A stretch of DNA of 64,000 bases from Panagrolaimus kolymaensis (lineage: Eukaryota; Nematoda; Chromadorea; Rhabditida; Panagrolaimidae): positions 4,340,001 to 4,404,000 of the forward strand of contig JAJQJQ010000012.1 of NCBI GenBank assembly GCA_028622995.1, given 5' to 3'. The notes below the pieces were generated by a model, which searched no databases, had not been told where the DNA came from, and saw only the letters and a program-made list of their open reading frames with translations. This document shows positions 1 to 12,270 of the stretch, piece by piece. The translations under genes and the position numbers were made by a program. The stretch's first letter is position 1; each line of letters opens with the position of its first letter.

Positions 1-262
1 TGTGGTTGGAGCAAAGAATGATGAATACATGAAAAATATGAAACGTAAACTTCCAAGTCAAAAAGCAAAAAATCAACCAATGAAAGAATTTACAATAAAT
101 AATGAAAATGTCAATAAAGAAGATGATCATACTGTTCCTATTCAACCTGTAGCTGGTGGAGGTCAATCTGCTGTAAGTGTTGGTGGTACTGGTGCTACTG
201 GCGCAAATGGTGGTGCAACTGGCGCAACTGGAGCTGGACAATCAGCTATTTCTGCTGCATAA
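1..262 (+). CDS. 3' end of unidentified gene (partial)
   Basis: An open frame enters from the left edge and stops with TAA at 260-262. It gives about 86 residues: a Lys/Asn-rich part followed by a Gly/Ala/Thr-rich tail with repeated GATGA-type units ending GQSAISAA. No domain is visible and the family is not recognised. The real start and any upstream exons lie outside the window. The next gene on the same strand begins about 250 bases downstream. Confidence 0.45.
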   Translation, partial: VVGAKNDEYMKNMKRKLPSQKAKNQPMKEFTINNENVNKEDDHTVPIQPVAGGGQSAVSVGGTGATGANGGATGATGAGQSAISAA

Positions 263-511
263 TTAATACATACTTTTCTTCTAAATAATTTTCATCTCAT
301 CATGTTTATGTTTTTGACATTTTTTGAAAGTGAAATAAATGTGTATTATTTTGTGAAATTGTCAGCTTGTTTAAAATTTCTTGTAATGAATTAAAAGTGA
401 GAGCAAAAAGATTTTGTTGATGCTTCATTTTTTATGAAATTTTTGTGTTATGTTACATTGCAAAAACTTTGTTATAGTAATCTCATGTTTTAGAAAAAGC
501 AGTAAGAAACT

Positions 512-3500
512 ATGAAAAGTTTTGGAACATTCACATATTGGAATCCATATGAACCAATAAGATTCCGGAATGATAGATTGATACAATATCGAAAATTCAT
601 TCAACGCAAATTCCAAGATGCAGAAACTTCAGTGAAATATTTACTTTTTGATGAGTGAGTTTATTATTTTTTAACCCTTTTACAAACTATTTTGGTGAAA
701 AACAACGATTTAATGGTAAAAACGTTTCGTTTCATAGTTTCTAGTTTGTAGTTTATGGCTTGCAAGCTAATATCTTTTTTTTTGCAAGCACAAAATATAT
801 TTTATTCTTAGCTTATTCCTCTATGGAAGGAAGTCTAACAAAATGTTTAGTAAATATTTTGAGACTTTGTCCCAATATTTTCTTTTATAAAACCCAACTT
901 TAATTTCATCTTTTTTTGGAATTCAAAGTATCCTCCTTCCAAAAAAAATCTTATCACTTTTCTTTATTGTATGCTTTGTCTCGAATTAATTGCATTTTAA
1001 AGTCTCAGAAACATTAGAGAGAGAAAAACTTTAATTTGTGTCTGTTTTTTTTTTCTTTCTATCACGTCAATCTCCTTTCTTTTTTATTGTATTTACCTTT
1101 ATCGTTATCATCCGCCACGGCGGCTAGCTAGCAAGGCTTCATAGAACGATAAACTTCAATTGCTTGCTTGAATCGCGTTATTTCCTTTTTTTTCACTGTC
1201 AAAACTGTATTCATCAAATATTATATGCTAACAATAAAATGCATTAGTTCCTTGCTTATTCCATTTTTTCCTTTCTTTTGTTGTTTTTTTTGTTTGTTTG
1301 TTTTAGAAACAACAAATTGTTTTTGATTCATCATCATCGTCCATTTGAAAAGTTTTTTAAACTTGAAAAATACGTTTACAATTTAAAAATTCGAGAATAG
1401 TTTTTCTTAATATTTTATGAATTGCTGCTTCTAAATACAACGGTAAGTAATATTTTTTAGACCTTGGATGAACTTGTTGTTATTAAGAATAAAACCATGG
1501 ACTTCAACCACAAAGCAAGGAATAATAAATAAGGTGAAAAAAAGGGATAAGCTTAAAGTTTCAGAAATAAAAGATGGATTTTAGTCATAATTTTTTTAAC
1601 GGCATAAATTTAAAACTTCCAATTACCAAAATCTATCCTTTTACTCAAGCACCAAAAACATTTTTTCGTAAAAAAAATGACAAAAACGTACGTGCAAAAG
1701 AAAAAAACACGAACACAAAATATTTTTTCTTCTAAAACTGAAACTGAAACATTTCTTTCTTTCATCATCGAAAATATGTATAAGTGAAACAAAAAAAAAC
1801 CTCTGCGAAGAAATGCAACGACTAATGTCTAATATTTTTTTTGCGCAGAAACATCAGCATTTGGCGAAGCCATCGTTTTTGCCAAAGTCATGTAGGTGTC
1901 TTCTCCATCTTCAGCATTTTTTTTTTGCGGAGGAAGAAGCTGCTCAGAAACGAAGCCATGGCTAAAAAAGAAATATTATTACGTCATTGCATCCATTTGA
2001 CGACGTTCCTCCATTTCACTTTCTTTATTCCATTTTTCCTCTCTTTTCATTTATTTTTTTAGTAATAAACTAGACCGGTTTTAAAGACATTGAGATTGCT
2101 TTGCTATCTATGTATGCTTTTTCTGTGAACATTTTCAATAAAAAAAAATTAAAGGTTAATCAAAGGGAGAAAATTAAAAAATGCGTGAAAGTTTAAAGAT
2201 TTGTTGTTTATTTTGCTTTTTTTGAATGTTTATTTTATCATTTGTCGATCGTAATTTCATCTCTTTACTCATCTCCAATTTTTCTAATCACATTTTTGTG
2301 GTTTTTTTTGTTTACGCGAAATGTTCATTCTTTTTTCCCAAATTTGTTTCAAGTTTTGACGCGCCACAAACATTCAAAAATTTTCATTGCTTTTTTGTTT
2401 CATTGCATTTTTTCATTTCACTTGAATACTTTTGATTGAAGTCATCAAATTTTACTTGACTATTGTTGGTTTTCTAGAATAATCGAAAATATGGTGCCAT
2501 CAAGGAGGAAGAAAGCTGTTGTAAATATTGAAGGAATGACTTGCATGTCATGTGTGAAAAATATCGAATCAAATATTGGATCTCAAAATGGAATTTTGTC
2601 AATTAAAGTTTTATTGAAAGAAAAGAAAGGTGAGCTTTTAATTATTTTTATAACAATTTAATATCATCTTTAATATTTCCAGGTAACATCACTTTTGACT
2701 CTTCATTGTGGACGGGTGATAAAGTTGCTGAAGCCATCGATGATATGGGATTTGATTGTAAATTAGATAACGAGACAGGTATGCTACTTATTTTTCTCTT
2801 TTGTCATCTCTAATAATTTGTTTACTTTCAGAGGTTGAAGAAGACACTTATGTTCCAGTAAAAAACGATGACTTTGTTGTTATCTTTCCAGAAACAGAAC
2901 CAAAACCATCTCCAGCTTCTCCATCAACTTCAGAATCGATCAAAAAATGTGCTTTATCTGTTGATGGAATGACATGCGCTTCTTGTGTGGCACATATTGA
3001 AAGGCATATCGGTCAAATTCAAGGAATCAAATCTGTGGTGGTATCATTAATGTTTCATAAAGCTGAAGTAATGTATGATGATAACTTTATTTCACCAGCA
3101 GAAATTCGTGATGCTATCGATGATCTTGGGTATCCAACTACTCTAATGGAAGAAAATACAAATAACGATTCAAAAATAACTTTAACTATTGGTGGAATGA
3201 CAACTTCTAACTGTGCTCGAAGAATAGAAAGTCATGTTATGGCTTTAAGAGGAATTGAAACATGCTCAGTGTCATTACCATCAAATACAGCTGTAGTGGA
3301 ATTTGTACCAGCTGGAGTTGGACCAAGAGATATCATTGAGCTGATCGAGGTTTGTTTAAATTCTACTGAAACTAGTAAACGTAAAAAAATTTTAGAGCCT
3401 TGGTTACACTGCAGAACTTGCAACTCACGACGATAGACTAAAGGGGCTTTCACATGAAAAAGATATCCTCAAATGGCGATCATCATTTCTTGTATCTCTT

Positions 3501-6203
3501 ATTTTTGGCATTCCTGTTATGACAATTATGATATATTTTCATTGGATTATTCATACTCCTGGTGATGGAAAAATGCAATACAAAATTTTTGTAGATGCTC
3601 TTTCTCTTGATAACTTTATGCTTTTTTTGCTTGCAACGCCTGTACAAATCTTTGGTGGAAGACATTTTTATATTCAATCATGGAAAGCTTTAAGTCATGG
3701 TACGGCAAATATGGATGTTCTAGTGGTGCTTGCCACGTCAATTGCTTATATTTATTCTGTTACCATTCTTTTCGTCGCAATTTTATTAGGATGGGAAGCA
3801 AGTCCAATGACTTTCTTTGATGTTCCACCAATGCTTTTAGTTTTTATTGCTCTTGGAAGATGGTTGGAATTTAAAGCTAAAGTTTGTTGATTTAAGCTTC
3901 TTCTTTATTTATTAACGTTTATAATTTTAGGGTAAAACTTCTGAAGCTCTATCAAAACTTATGTCAATGCAAGCAAAAGAAGCTCGTTTAGTCACTCGTG
4001 ATGCTGGTGGAAATATTCTTAGCGAACGCGGAATTGATATTGAACTTGTTCAAAGAAATGATTTAATCAAAGTTCTGCCTGGTGAAAAAGTTGCTGTTGA
4101 TGGAATTGTAATAGAAGGTAAAAGCTCTGCTGATGAATCATTTATTACTGGTGAATCTATGCCTGTTATGAAAAAACCTGGTGATCCTGTAATTGGAGGT
4201 TCTGTTAATCAATCTGGAATGATCATCGTAAAAGCCACCCATGTTGGTGCAGACTCAACTTTATCACAAATTGTAAGACTCGTCGAAGAAGCTCAAACAT
4301 CCAAAGCTCCAATTCAACATCATGCTGATCGACTTGCTGGTTATTTTGTGCCATTTGTTGTTGGTATTTCGTCAATAACTTTGATCGTATGGCTCATTAT
4401 TGGGATTTATGGAAATGATTCAACTAATGGGAAGGTTCGTTTTAGATGGGTTTACTGCTACTTTATATAGCTCTCTTTATTTTTAGACTGATCATGATCA
4501 TTGGGAAAATATAATTCGAAGAGCCTTTGAATATGCAATCACTGTACTCGCAATTGCTTGCCCATGTGCACTTGGTCTTGCTACACCAACAGCAATTATG
4601 GTTGGTACAGGTGTTGGAGCTCGTAATGGTATTCTTATCAAAGGTGGCGAACCTCTTGAAATTACTCAAAAAGTTAAAACTGTCGTCTTTGATAAAACTG
4701 GAACAATCACAGAAGGTCATCCAAGAGTTATCAAAGTTTACGCAACTCTTCCTCAAAATGTTTTAAGCTTTAAATCTGTTTGTGCTCTTGCTGGATCAGT
4801 CGAATCAAACTCTGAACACCCTCTTGGAAGCAGTATTGTTAATTTTTCAAAAGATTTGCTTGGAAATACTCAATGGTCAACTATTTCTCAATTTTTGGTT
4901 TCACCTGGAAGTGGTGTTAGTGGAATTGTGAATGATCTGTCAACAGTATTATCGACAAGTTTAGTATCAAATCTATCAAATATGGCTTTAATTGATGGTC
5001 CTGAATTAAAACAAGGCACATTGAAGTTGGAAAAGCATCATGTTGAATTATCACCTCTTGTCGATGGTTTGTTACACATGCTCCTATCTTTAATCTATGT
5101 ATTTATTAATTTTTTAATTTTTAGAAACCACAAAAAATTTGGGTGAAAATTGGAATCGTGCTCCTGAATACAACGTGTTTATTGGTAATGAGCATTATCT
5201 TGCAAGCAATGGAGTTTTTATTCCATCAACAGTTACAAATGTGATGTCCATGGAGAGACAATCAGGAAATATTGCTATTCTAATTGGAATTAATGGAAGA
5301 GTTGCAGCTGTTGTAAGTATTGCTGACCAAGTTAAACCTGAAGCTATGTTAGCGGTATATTCTCTTCATAAAATGGGAAAACATGTCGTCCTTCTAACTG
5401 GTGATAATGCTAAAACAGCTGAAGCAACTGCAAAAAAAGTTGGAATTCGTGAAGTTTTTGCTGAAGTTTTGCCTAATCAAAAGAAAGATAAAATCAAACA
5501 ACTTCAAGTGAGTTTTTTCATTGTTTATCAAAATGCTTAAAATAATATTTTCAGGCTTTTGGAAATAAAGTTGCAATGGTTGGTGATGGCGTTAATGACT
5601 CACCTGCTTTGGCTCAAGCTGATGTTGGAATTGCAATTGCAAATGGATCTGATGTTGCTATTGAATCAGCTGGTATTGTTCTTGTTAAAAATAATCTTCT
5701 CGATGTTGTTGGCGCTATCATTCTATCAAAATCAACTGTTCGACGAATTCGAATTAATTTATTCTTTGCTCTTGTTTATAATACTATTGGCATTCCAATA
5801 GCTGCAGGAGTTTTTCGACCTCTTGGTTTTACTCTTCAACCTTGGATGGCCGCAGCAGCAATGGCAATGTCGTCTGTTTCCGTTGTATCATCATCGTTAT
5901 TTTTGAAAAATTTTAAGTAAGTTTTTGTTTATTTTGAATAAGTCTTTTATTCATGATTTTTTTAGGAAACCAACTGCAAAAGCTTTACGAACACCTGATT
6001 TCAAAATTCATAGAAGAAAAATTGCTGAAAGTGATGCTGAAGTTCTTGTGTATAAAGGTCTTGATGTGGATGCAGCAGGAAATCGTGATATATCATCTCC
6101 AAATCGATTTACAAGTGCTAAATATACTGCTCGAAATGGAAAACAACGTCTCTTCTCGCTGGACGAGAGTGAACGACAAGAAATTCTTAGTGAAATTGTT
6201 TAG
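512..6203 (+). CDS. cua-1: Copper-transporting P1B-type ATPase (ATP7A/B, CUA-1-like)
   Basis: Pumps Cu(I) across Golgi, vesicle or plasma membranes. Exons: 512-654, 2478-2629, 2683-2778, 2832-3349, 3396-3881, 3931-4434, 4487-5066, 5125-5507, 5555-5916, 5966-6203, giving 1153 residues in one frame. Three N-terminal heavy-metal domains are visible: GMTCMSC (about residue 70), GMTCASC (about 180), and a third with MTTSNC that lacks the first cysteine. The ATPase core is complete: TGES, the CPC metal-site motif, DKTGT phosphorylation motif, SEHPL, TGDN and GDGVNDSP. The last helices carry YN and MSSVS motifs typical of Cu(I) pumps. Exon 1 is separated by a 1.8-kb intron, and an in-frame ATG at 2491 could start a shorter form of about 1101 residues. 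AATAAA lies at 6334. Confidence 0.93.
655..2477 (+). other. Long first intron of the copper ATPase gene
   Basis: Donor GTGAGT at 655 and acceptor TTTCTAG ending at 2477 bracket 1.8 kb, against 46-58 nt for most other introns of this gene. No convincing coding exon is visible inside. It contains a short GC-rich palindromic patch near 1112-1130 (CCGCC..GGCGG then GCTAGCTAGC). An internal promoter for the shorter isoform starting at 2491 is a plausible inference. Confidence 0.6.
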
Positions 6204-6384
6204 GGTTTTTAAATGTTTTAATTTTGTACTGTTCTTTGTTAGCAAATTTTACGAGTTATTTTTTAATCGTTTATTTATGTATCATTGGCCACAAAAGCTT
6301 ATATCAAAATTATTTTTGTAATGTTAAAAGTGCAATAAAACGGGATAAACTTGTAAATGTGTGTGTGTTTAAAGTATGAAGGAG

Positions 6385-6696
6385 TTAGTCAAGGGAATGT
6401 CCAAAATCCAAACCAGGATCGTCAGCAGTTCGAAAAAGCATAACCGCAACAGAATTAGCATAAAAATAAATGAATTCACGTTGATAATGAGAAACATAGC
6501 AACCAAATTGACGGCCAACTACGCAATGCCATTGTCCGCCATAAGTGTTATCGAAATCTTGTTTAATCACCCGAGCTGCATCCTTCTCAATGTTATGCTT
6601 CTTTAAAGCTTTAACAGCCGAAAGTAAAGCTTGAAGTTCCATTTCTTTGGTCATGGTTGATTTTTTTACTGTTGTTATTACTTTTTGATTTACCAT
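6385..6696 (-). CDS. Dynein light chain, LC8 family
   Basis: A single-exon 103-residue protein. The C-terminal 85 residues match the LC8/DYNLL fold: the order ALKKHNIEKDAARVIK, then GGQWHCVVGRQFGCYVSH, then FIYFYANSVAVMLFRT is characteristic. LC8 acts as a dimeric hub in cytoplasmic dynein and many other complexes, binding TQT-type peptides. It has an N-terminal extension of about 15 residues and is more divergent than canonical DLC-1 (about 89 residues), so it is probably one of the LC8 paralogues nematodes carry. It is convergent with the copper ATPase, ending about 180 bases from its stop. Confidence 0.88.
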   Translation of the reverse strand: MVNQKVITTVKKSTMTKEMELQALLSAVKALKKHNIEKDAARVIKQDFDNTYGGQWHCVVGRQFGCYVSHYQREFIYFYANSVAVMLFRTADDPGLDFGHSLD

Positions 6697-8065
6697 GGTT
6701 GGTTGTTAAAAGGAACCAAATTGGAAAATGAATGATAAGGCTGAAAATGGATAATGTAAGCAGTTATTGTAATTTTACAGTTTAGAGGATGTGTTTGATA
6801 ACAAAGATAATAATGCTCGCTTTAATAACAAACAAAACAGAAAATTTTCAGCCTCAAAATGGATATTACTTTCACCCTTTTATTTTGAAAAGAGTTTTGC
6901 TAAAAAATCAAGAAGCCTATTTAGAATAATAAAAAGGCAAACATTTGATGGCTTATTTCACAGTGATAATTTAAAAAATTCAACATAAAATAAAAACTTG
7001 GCTAGTGAAATCAATGTAACTGCATTACAGCTGGTGAATTCTATCTCCTCGATGAAAAATGTAACAAAAGTGTCCACTTTCAAATAAATTCTTTATCAAA
7101 AAAAAATTCACGTAAAAGCTTGAATATCAATCACAACTTATAAATAGCGAATGTCAAAAATGCGTGTCTGATGGTGCTTTAACATTTATTTGTATGTTAT
7201 TTGGGCTTTTTCAATAAAAGCAAACAAAAATCTACCAGCCCATTTATGATTCTTTATTACTTCCCACGAAATTTTATGGCCTCAAGCATGATTTTTATAA
7301 AAATGTTGTTTATCAACGAAGGTGTAACAAAAATAATAAAAATCCAATCAAGTTGAAAAACAAAATTGACGGTGAAAAAATATGTAAAGAAAACATCATA
7401 TTTTTTTTATTGCTATGTATGAGAAAATCTTGAAAAGTAAAGTCTAAATAAAAAGTACCAAAGCAATTTGATGATGACCAAATTTCAGAGGCAAATCACA
7501 TACATATGAACAGAATTTAAACTCATAAATAACATTGAAGCAGCTAATAAAATTGGTGAAAAAAAACATATGAAGCTTTTTGATTCGTTCACGGCTATCG
7601 TATTATCTATAATTGATGGAATAAATTGATTAGCAACCAAATGATGGACTCTTTTGCGATTTGGATTCAGTTATAAAGGTTTTTTTTGTTTTGAAAGTTA
7701 TCCCCTTGTTTGTAAATTCATTTTATAAAATTTGGAATTAATTTCTATGATACACTAATTGGTCACCATTTACATTTACCGGAGAAGTTGGATTATGGTT
7801 AGAATGCTGAATCCCTAAATGGATAAAGAAGTTTAATGCTTTGGAAATTCAAGTACAAAGTTTGGAGCAACACATTTTCATTTTTTTCCAACTTTAGGAG
7901 TTTTTCAATTCAAAGCAATCAACCTTTTTTATGGCAAAATGTATGAATCGCCAAAGATCTTACAACGACAAGTTGCTAGAAAAACATTTGAAATAAAAAT
8001 TTCTGTATTCCTTTATTTCGGTGTTACTCTTTTTTTTGCTTTCAATATTTTCTAACACATCCATC
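6697..8065. other. Intergenic stretch, no gene seen
   Basis: About 1.4 kb of AT-rich DNA between the divergent dynein light chain and PWP2 genes. Open frames here are short, low-complexity and without recognisable domains. I see no tRNA, repeat array or clear element. It must contain both promoters. Confidence 0.5.
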
Positions 8066-11060
8066 ATGAATATCAGCTATGAGGTAAGTTAAAAATATTC
8101 ATCTCTTTCAGTTTTAACCTTCCTTTATAGTTTGCTGATATGATTGGAAGCTCATATCGAAATGGAAATATCAATTTTCTTGGGCCTCATACTGTTGTGT
8201 CTCCTGTTGGTAATAAAATTAAAGTATTCAATATCAAAGAAAATTCTTCATGGACTTTACCTGTTCAATCATCATATAATATTACAACGTTAGAAATTTC
8301 ACCATCTGGAAAGCATGCTTTTGCTGTTAATGAAGTTGGAATTGGACAATTTATCAACCTTCATCATGGAACTGTTTTATATCGGATGAGATTTGGTGAA
8401 AAAGTTAAAGTTGTTAAATTTTCTCCTGATGGAAAGTAAGTTTTACTACTTTTTTGTATGATTAGTTATTAAAGCATTTTTTATAGGAAGCTCGCTGTTT
8501 GTACTGGTGGTACTCTAACGGTATACCGAACGACCTTCAAAGTTAATGGATTATTTAATCCCTTTTCTATTAGTCATATTCGAAAATTATCAAATGAACC
8601 ATTGAAAACTTTGTCGTGGTCCCATGATAGTCGTCTCGTCGTTTGTGGTGGAGATGATAAAAGATTATGGATTGTTGATGCTACAAAGAAGCTTGCTAAT
8701 GTTACTGCTTATGGTCTCAGTGCACATCGAGCTTCCATTGTTGGTTGCTATTTCTTGAATCAAGATCGCTTAGATGTTTGTTCCATCGATGAAAGAGGCT
8801 CTGTTTACATATGGGAATGCTCGCTACAACCTAAAGAACTTTTGCAAAAAACTGGTAATAAAGATGCTGATGACGAAGTTGATTTGATTGAATATACCAG
8901 AAAAACAAAGTAAGCCTTATAACTTTTCTTTGTTTTAATAACAGCTTCATTGTTTTAGAGAACGGCTTACTCAACATCTTGAAGGAAATGCATATGAATT
9001 ACGGTTAACTTCAACAGCTTACAATCGAAAAACTCAAGTTTTAACCGTTGGTTATGCTCATGGAGTATTTATTATTCTTGAAATGCCTACCTGTAACGTT
9101 ATTCAAAATATGCGTGCAAGTGATTTTCGCATCACAACTTTATCTATGAATGACCCAGGCGATTGGCTAGCTTTGGGTTGTGGAGAAGGATCCCAAAGTC
9201 AACTTATTGTTTGGGAATGGCAAAGCGAATCGTATGTGTTAAAACAACAATCACATTCTCAAAACGTTTTAACTGCTGCTTTTTCACCCGATGGAAGCTT
9301 GCTTGCTACTGGAGCTGAAGATGGAAAGGTTTATTTTTCCTCTCATTTTCTCATATTTCATCTTTACTTTTATAGATAAAAATTTGGAACACAACTTCAT
9401 CCTTCTGTATTGTTACCTTTACTGAACACACTGCTGGCGTTTCTTCTGTTGCATGGACTCAATCTGGTAAAGCTATCGTTTCAGCTGCTCTTGATGGAAC
9501 CATTCGATGTCACGATATTAAACGTTATCGAAATTTTCGTACAATGACATGTCCAAGACCAACTCAGTTATCGTCATTAGTGGTTGATGATTCCAGTGAA
9601 TTGATCGTTGCGTCATCAAAAGAACTTTTTGAAGTCTATGTTTTTTCAATGGATACTGGTGAAATGGTTGATAACTTTTCTGGGCATTCAAATGTTATTT
9701 CTAACATGGACATTCGTGGATCAAATTTAGCAACAATTTCATTGGATCGAACATTAAGAATTTCTAACATCGTCGACCAATCTCAATCAGAAGCTATCAA
9801 ACTTACAAGCGAAGGATTGGATGTTACATTTAGGTTTGATTTTTTGCATTCTTTTGCTTCGTAACTTCTGTTTTTTCAGTCCATGTGGAAGGTACATTGC
9901 TTCTTTGACGTTTGATAGCATTATTACACTCTTCAGTGCTGGTGATAGACAACAAGTTGGAATAATTGATACCAAATTGGATGTGGATTCCAGCCGCTTG
10001 AATGGAGAATTCGTCAAAAAATCAACGAGTGAAAAGAACAAATCATTTACTTGCATCACATTTTCTCCTGATAGCTTATTGATTCTTGCTGCTGGCCAAT
10101 CAAATTATTTCTGCCTTTACAGTGTTGAAAACAGAATGCTTATTCGCAAATTTATGCTAACGTTAAATCGAAGTCTCGATGGTGTTCGGGTATGATTAAT
10201 ACAAAAAACTTTAAAACACTAATATCTCATTATTTTTAGCTTGATATTGATTATCGTAAAATCTCGGAATTTGGAAATATGGAACACTTTGAATCATCAG
10301 ATGAAGAGAATGATCATATTCCTGGATCATTTAAACGTAAAATGAAGCTTCCTGGAACAGCAAACTCTGATTTGGGTGAACGTTCGTTTAAACCTATGAT
10401 GCGAGTAAATGCAGTTGATTTCAATCCAACAAATCGAAGCTTTGCTGTAGTATCTACTGAAGGAATTGCAATGTATTCATTGGGTAATAAACGTCGATTT
10501 GATCCGTTTGATCTTGAAGTTGATGTTACACCAAAAAATGTTAAGAAAGCGCTCGAAAAAGAAGAATACATGAGAGCTCTATCTATGTCTTTGCGATTGA
10601 ATAAACGAGAATTGGTCAAAAAGGTGATTTTCAGTATTCATTGGGAAAAAGGTTAGTTTATCATTTCCTAATAAGATATTATAATCATCATTATTCTTTA
10701 GTTAAATTCATTGTTGCTAAACTTTCTATTGTTTACATTGAAAAGCTCCTCAAAATATTTGCTGATGAATATCAATACTTCTTTTCAACAGAATTTCATC
10801 TTTTTCATAAATGGTTGTTAGCTATTTCTTCATGTCATGGTCAAGAACTCAAAAATCCATCAGTTTCTTCTCGTCAACAAGTTCTCTCGTCTCTTACAGC
10901 GTTGCAACAAATTATTTCAACTCAAAATCAACATGTTATCAATCCTATCAGTGAAGCGAAAAGCACTTTGGAATATCTTACTACGATTCGACGCTTGAAA
11001 AAACTTGAAATTTATGGAGAAAGTGATGAAGAAGAAGTTGAAGTAATCGACCTTGATTAG
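8066..11060 (+). CDS. PWP2/UTP1-like WD40 protein of the small-subunit processome
   Basis: Component of the U3 snoRNP/SSU processome needed for 18S rRNA maturation in the nucleolus. Exons: 8066-8083, 8131-8435, 8487-8909, 8959-9328, 9376-9833, 9880-10189, 10240-10651, 10702-11060, giving 884 residues (human PWP2 is 919). The start MNISYEFADMIGSSYRNGN and then VVSPVGNKIKVFN match the family N-terminus. Successive WD-repeat blades follow (FSPDGK, LSWSHDSRLVVCGGDDK, AFSPDGSLLATGAEDGK, FSPCGRYIASLTFD). The C-terminal helical region includes VYIEKLLKIF and ends in an acidic tail. AATAAA lies at 11117, and the next gene follows 180 bases after the stop, suggesting an operon. Confidence 0.93.
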
Positions 11061-11116
11061 GAATTATGTTGTTTATTTTATTATGTTTTTTGTTGTTGTT
11101 GAGTTTGTTAAAGTTT

Positions 11117-11239
11117 AATAAAAATATCATTACATATTTTTGCGTTTTCTGTCTTTTTGCGTGTGATGGTTGAGATACCTTTAATTATCCCTTGCTTCTT
11201 TGTTTTCTTGATTTTCATTCATTTTTATTATCTTCAGAT
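11117..11239 (+). promoter_or_regulatory. Intercistronic region with poly(A) signal and trans-splice acceptor
   Basis: AATAAA at 11117-11122 is followed about 115 bases later by TTATCTTCAG ending at 11237, just two bases before the BRX1 ATG at 11240. The spacing of roughly 100 bases between poly(A) signal and acceptor is what SL2-type operons show in C. elegans. No splice donor for a cis intron is evident. Confidence 0.65.
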
Positions 11240-12270
11240 ATGACTGACAAAGTTTCTTCAAAATCTGTCTGGACAGATCGAACTAAAACTATGATAACTC
11301 TTTCTCGAGGAGTTCCTGCTCGTGTTCGTCATTTAGCTAATGATCTAAAATCTTTCATGCCTCATCATCATTCTGAACCAAAATTTGATAAGAAGGATAA
11401 TATTTTGGTGTTAAATGAAATGGCTGTATTATCAAATTGCAAATGCGTAATGTACTTTGAAACTCGAAGCGGTCAAGATTTTTATCTTTGGATTTCGCCT
11501 AATGTTGCTGGTGGACCTTCTGCAAAATTTCGAGTTCATAATGTTCATACTATGAATGAATTAAGCTTCAGTGGTAATTGTCTCAAAGGATCACGCCCTA
11601 TTCTTACTTTTGATTCCGGCTTTGATGGTGAACCACATATGCAACTACTCAAGAAGATGTTTACCAAGGTATTATTATTAACAACTTCATTTATTACTGC
11701 TTTCTTTAAAAACGTTAAATTTTAGTTGTTTTATGTTCCTAAAAGTCATCCAAAAAGTAAACCATACTTTGATCATGTTATCAACTTTGGACTAACAGCT
11801 GATAAACGTATTTGGATTCGGTATTATGCCATTCCTGCTGGTGATCCTAACATTGAAGTAGAAGAAATTGGTTTGTATCTTCTTCCTTTTTCTCAATCAT
11901 TTTACTAAAAATATTTATTTTAGGTCCTCGATTCGTTTTGGAACTTGTTCGAATTCTTGATAAATCGTTTGAAGGCGATGTGCTTTATGATAATCCAACT
12001 TATATGCCTCCTCGCTTCATCCGTCGAAATGCTCGCATGGCTGTTGTTGCAAAGACTCGAGCTCGTGCCCAAGAAAAGGAAAGCAGAGCTGTCAAACACA
12101 CCATGATAAAGAAAATCGTTCGACCTGATCCTGTTGGTGAAATTTTCAATGAACAAATTGAATCAAAAGAAGCTAAAAAATTAATGGCACACATTGACTC
12201 CAAGAAAAATAAGAGCAAAAAGAACCGACTCCAAAAGAATGGTATCTCAAAAAAGACTGCTAAAGCCTAA
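11240..12270 (+). CDS. BRX1/BXDC2-like Brix-domain ribosome biogenesis factor
   Basis: A nucleolar factor for 60S subunit assembly. Exons: 11240-11668, 11726-11870, 11924-12270, giving 306 residues. The Brix domain spans most of the protein, with the family blocks SRGVPARVRHLANDL, GPSAKFRVHNVHTM, GNCLKGSRPILTFD, SHPKSKPYFDHV and GPRFVLELVRIL, followed by the YENP-like YDNPTYMPP motif. The C-terminus is a Lys-rich basic tail. The match is to BRX1 rather than RPF1, RPF2 or SSF. It is probably the downstream partner of PWP2 in an operon, so both subunits' assembly factors would be co-transcribed. Confidence 0.92.

Noticed and set aside
425..616. 63-codon open frame on the minus strand
   Set aside because: It overlaps the first exon of the copper ATPase in antisense, and has no domain.
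512..657. Short protein ending at TGA (GAT GAG TGA) as a separate gene
   Set aside because: The TGA lies inside a GTGAGT donor, and splicing at 655 gives an in-frame join to 2478.
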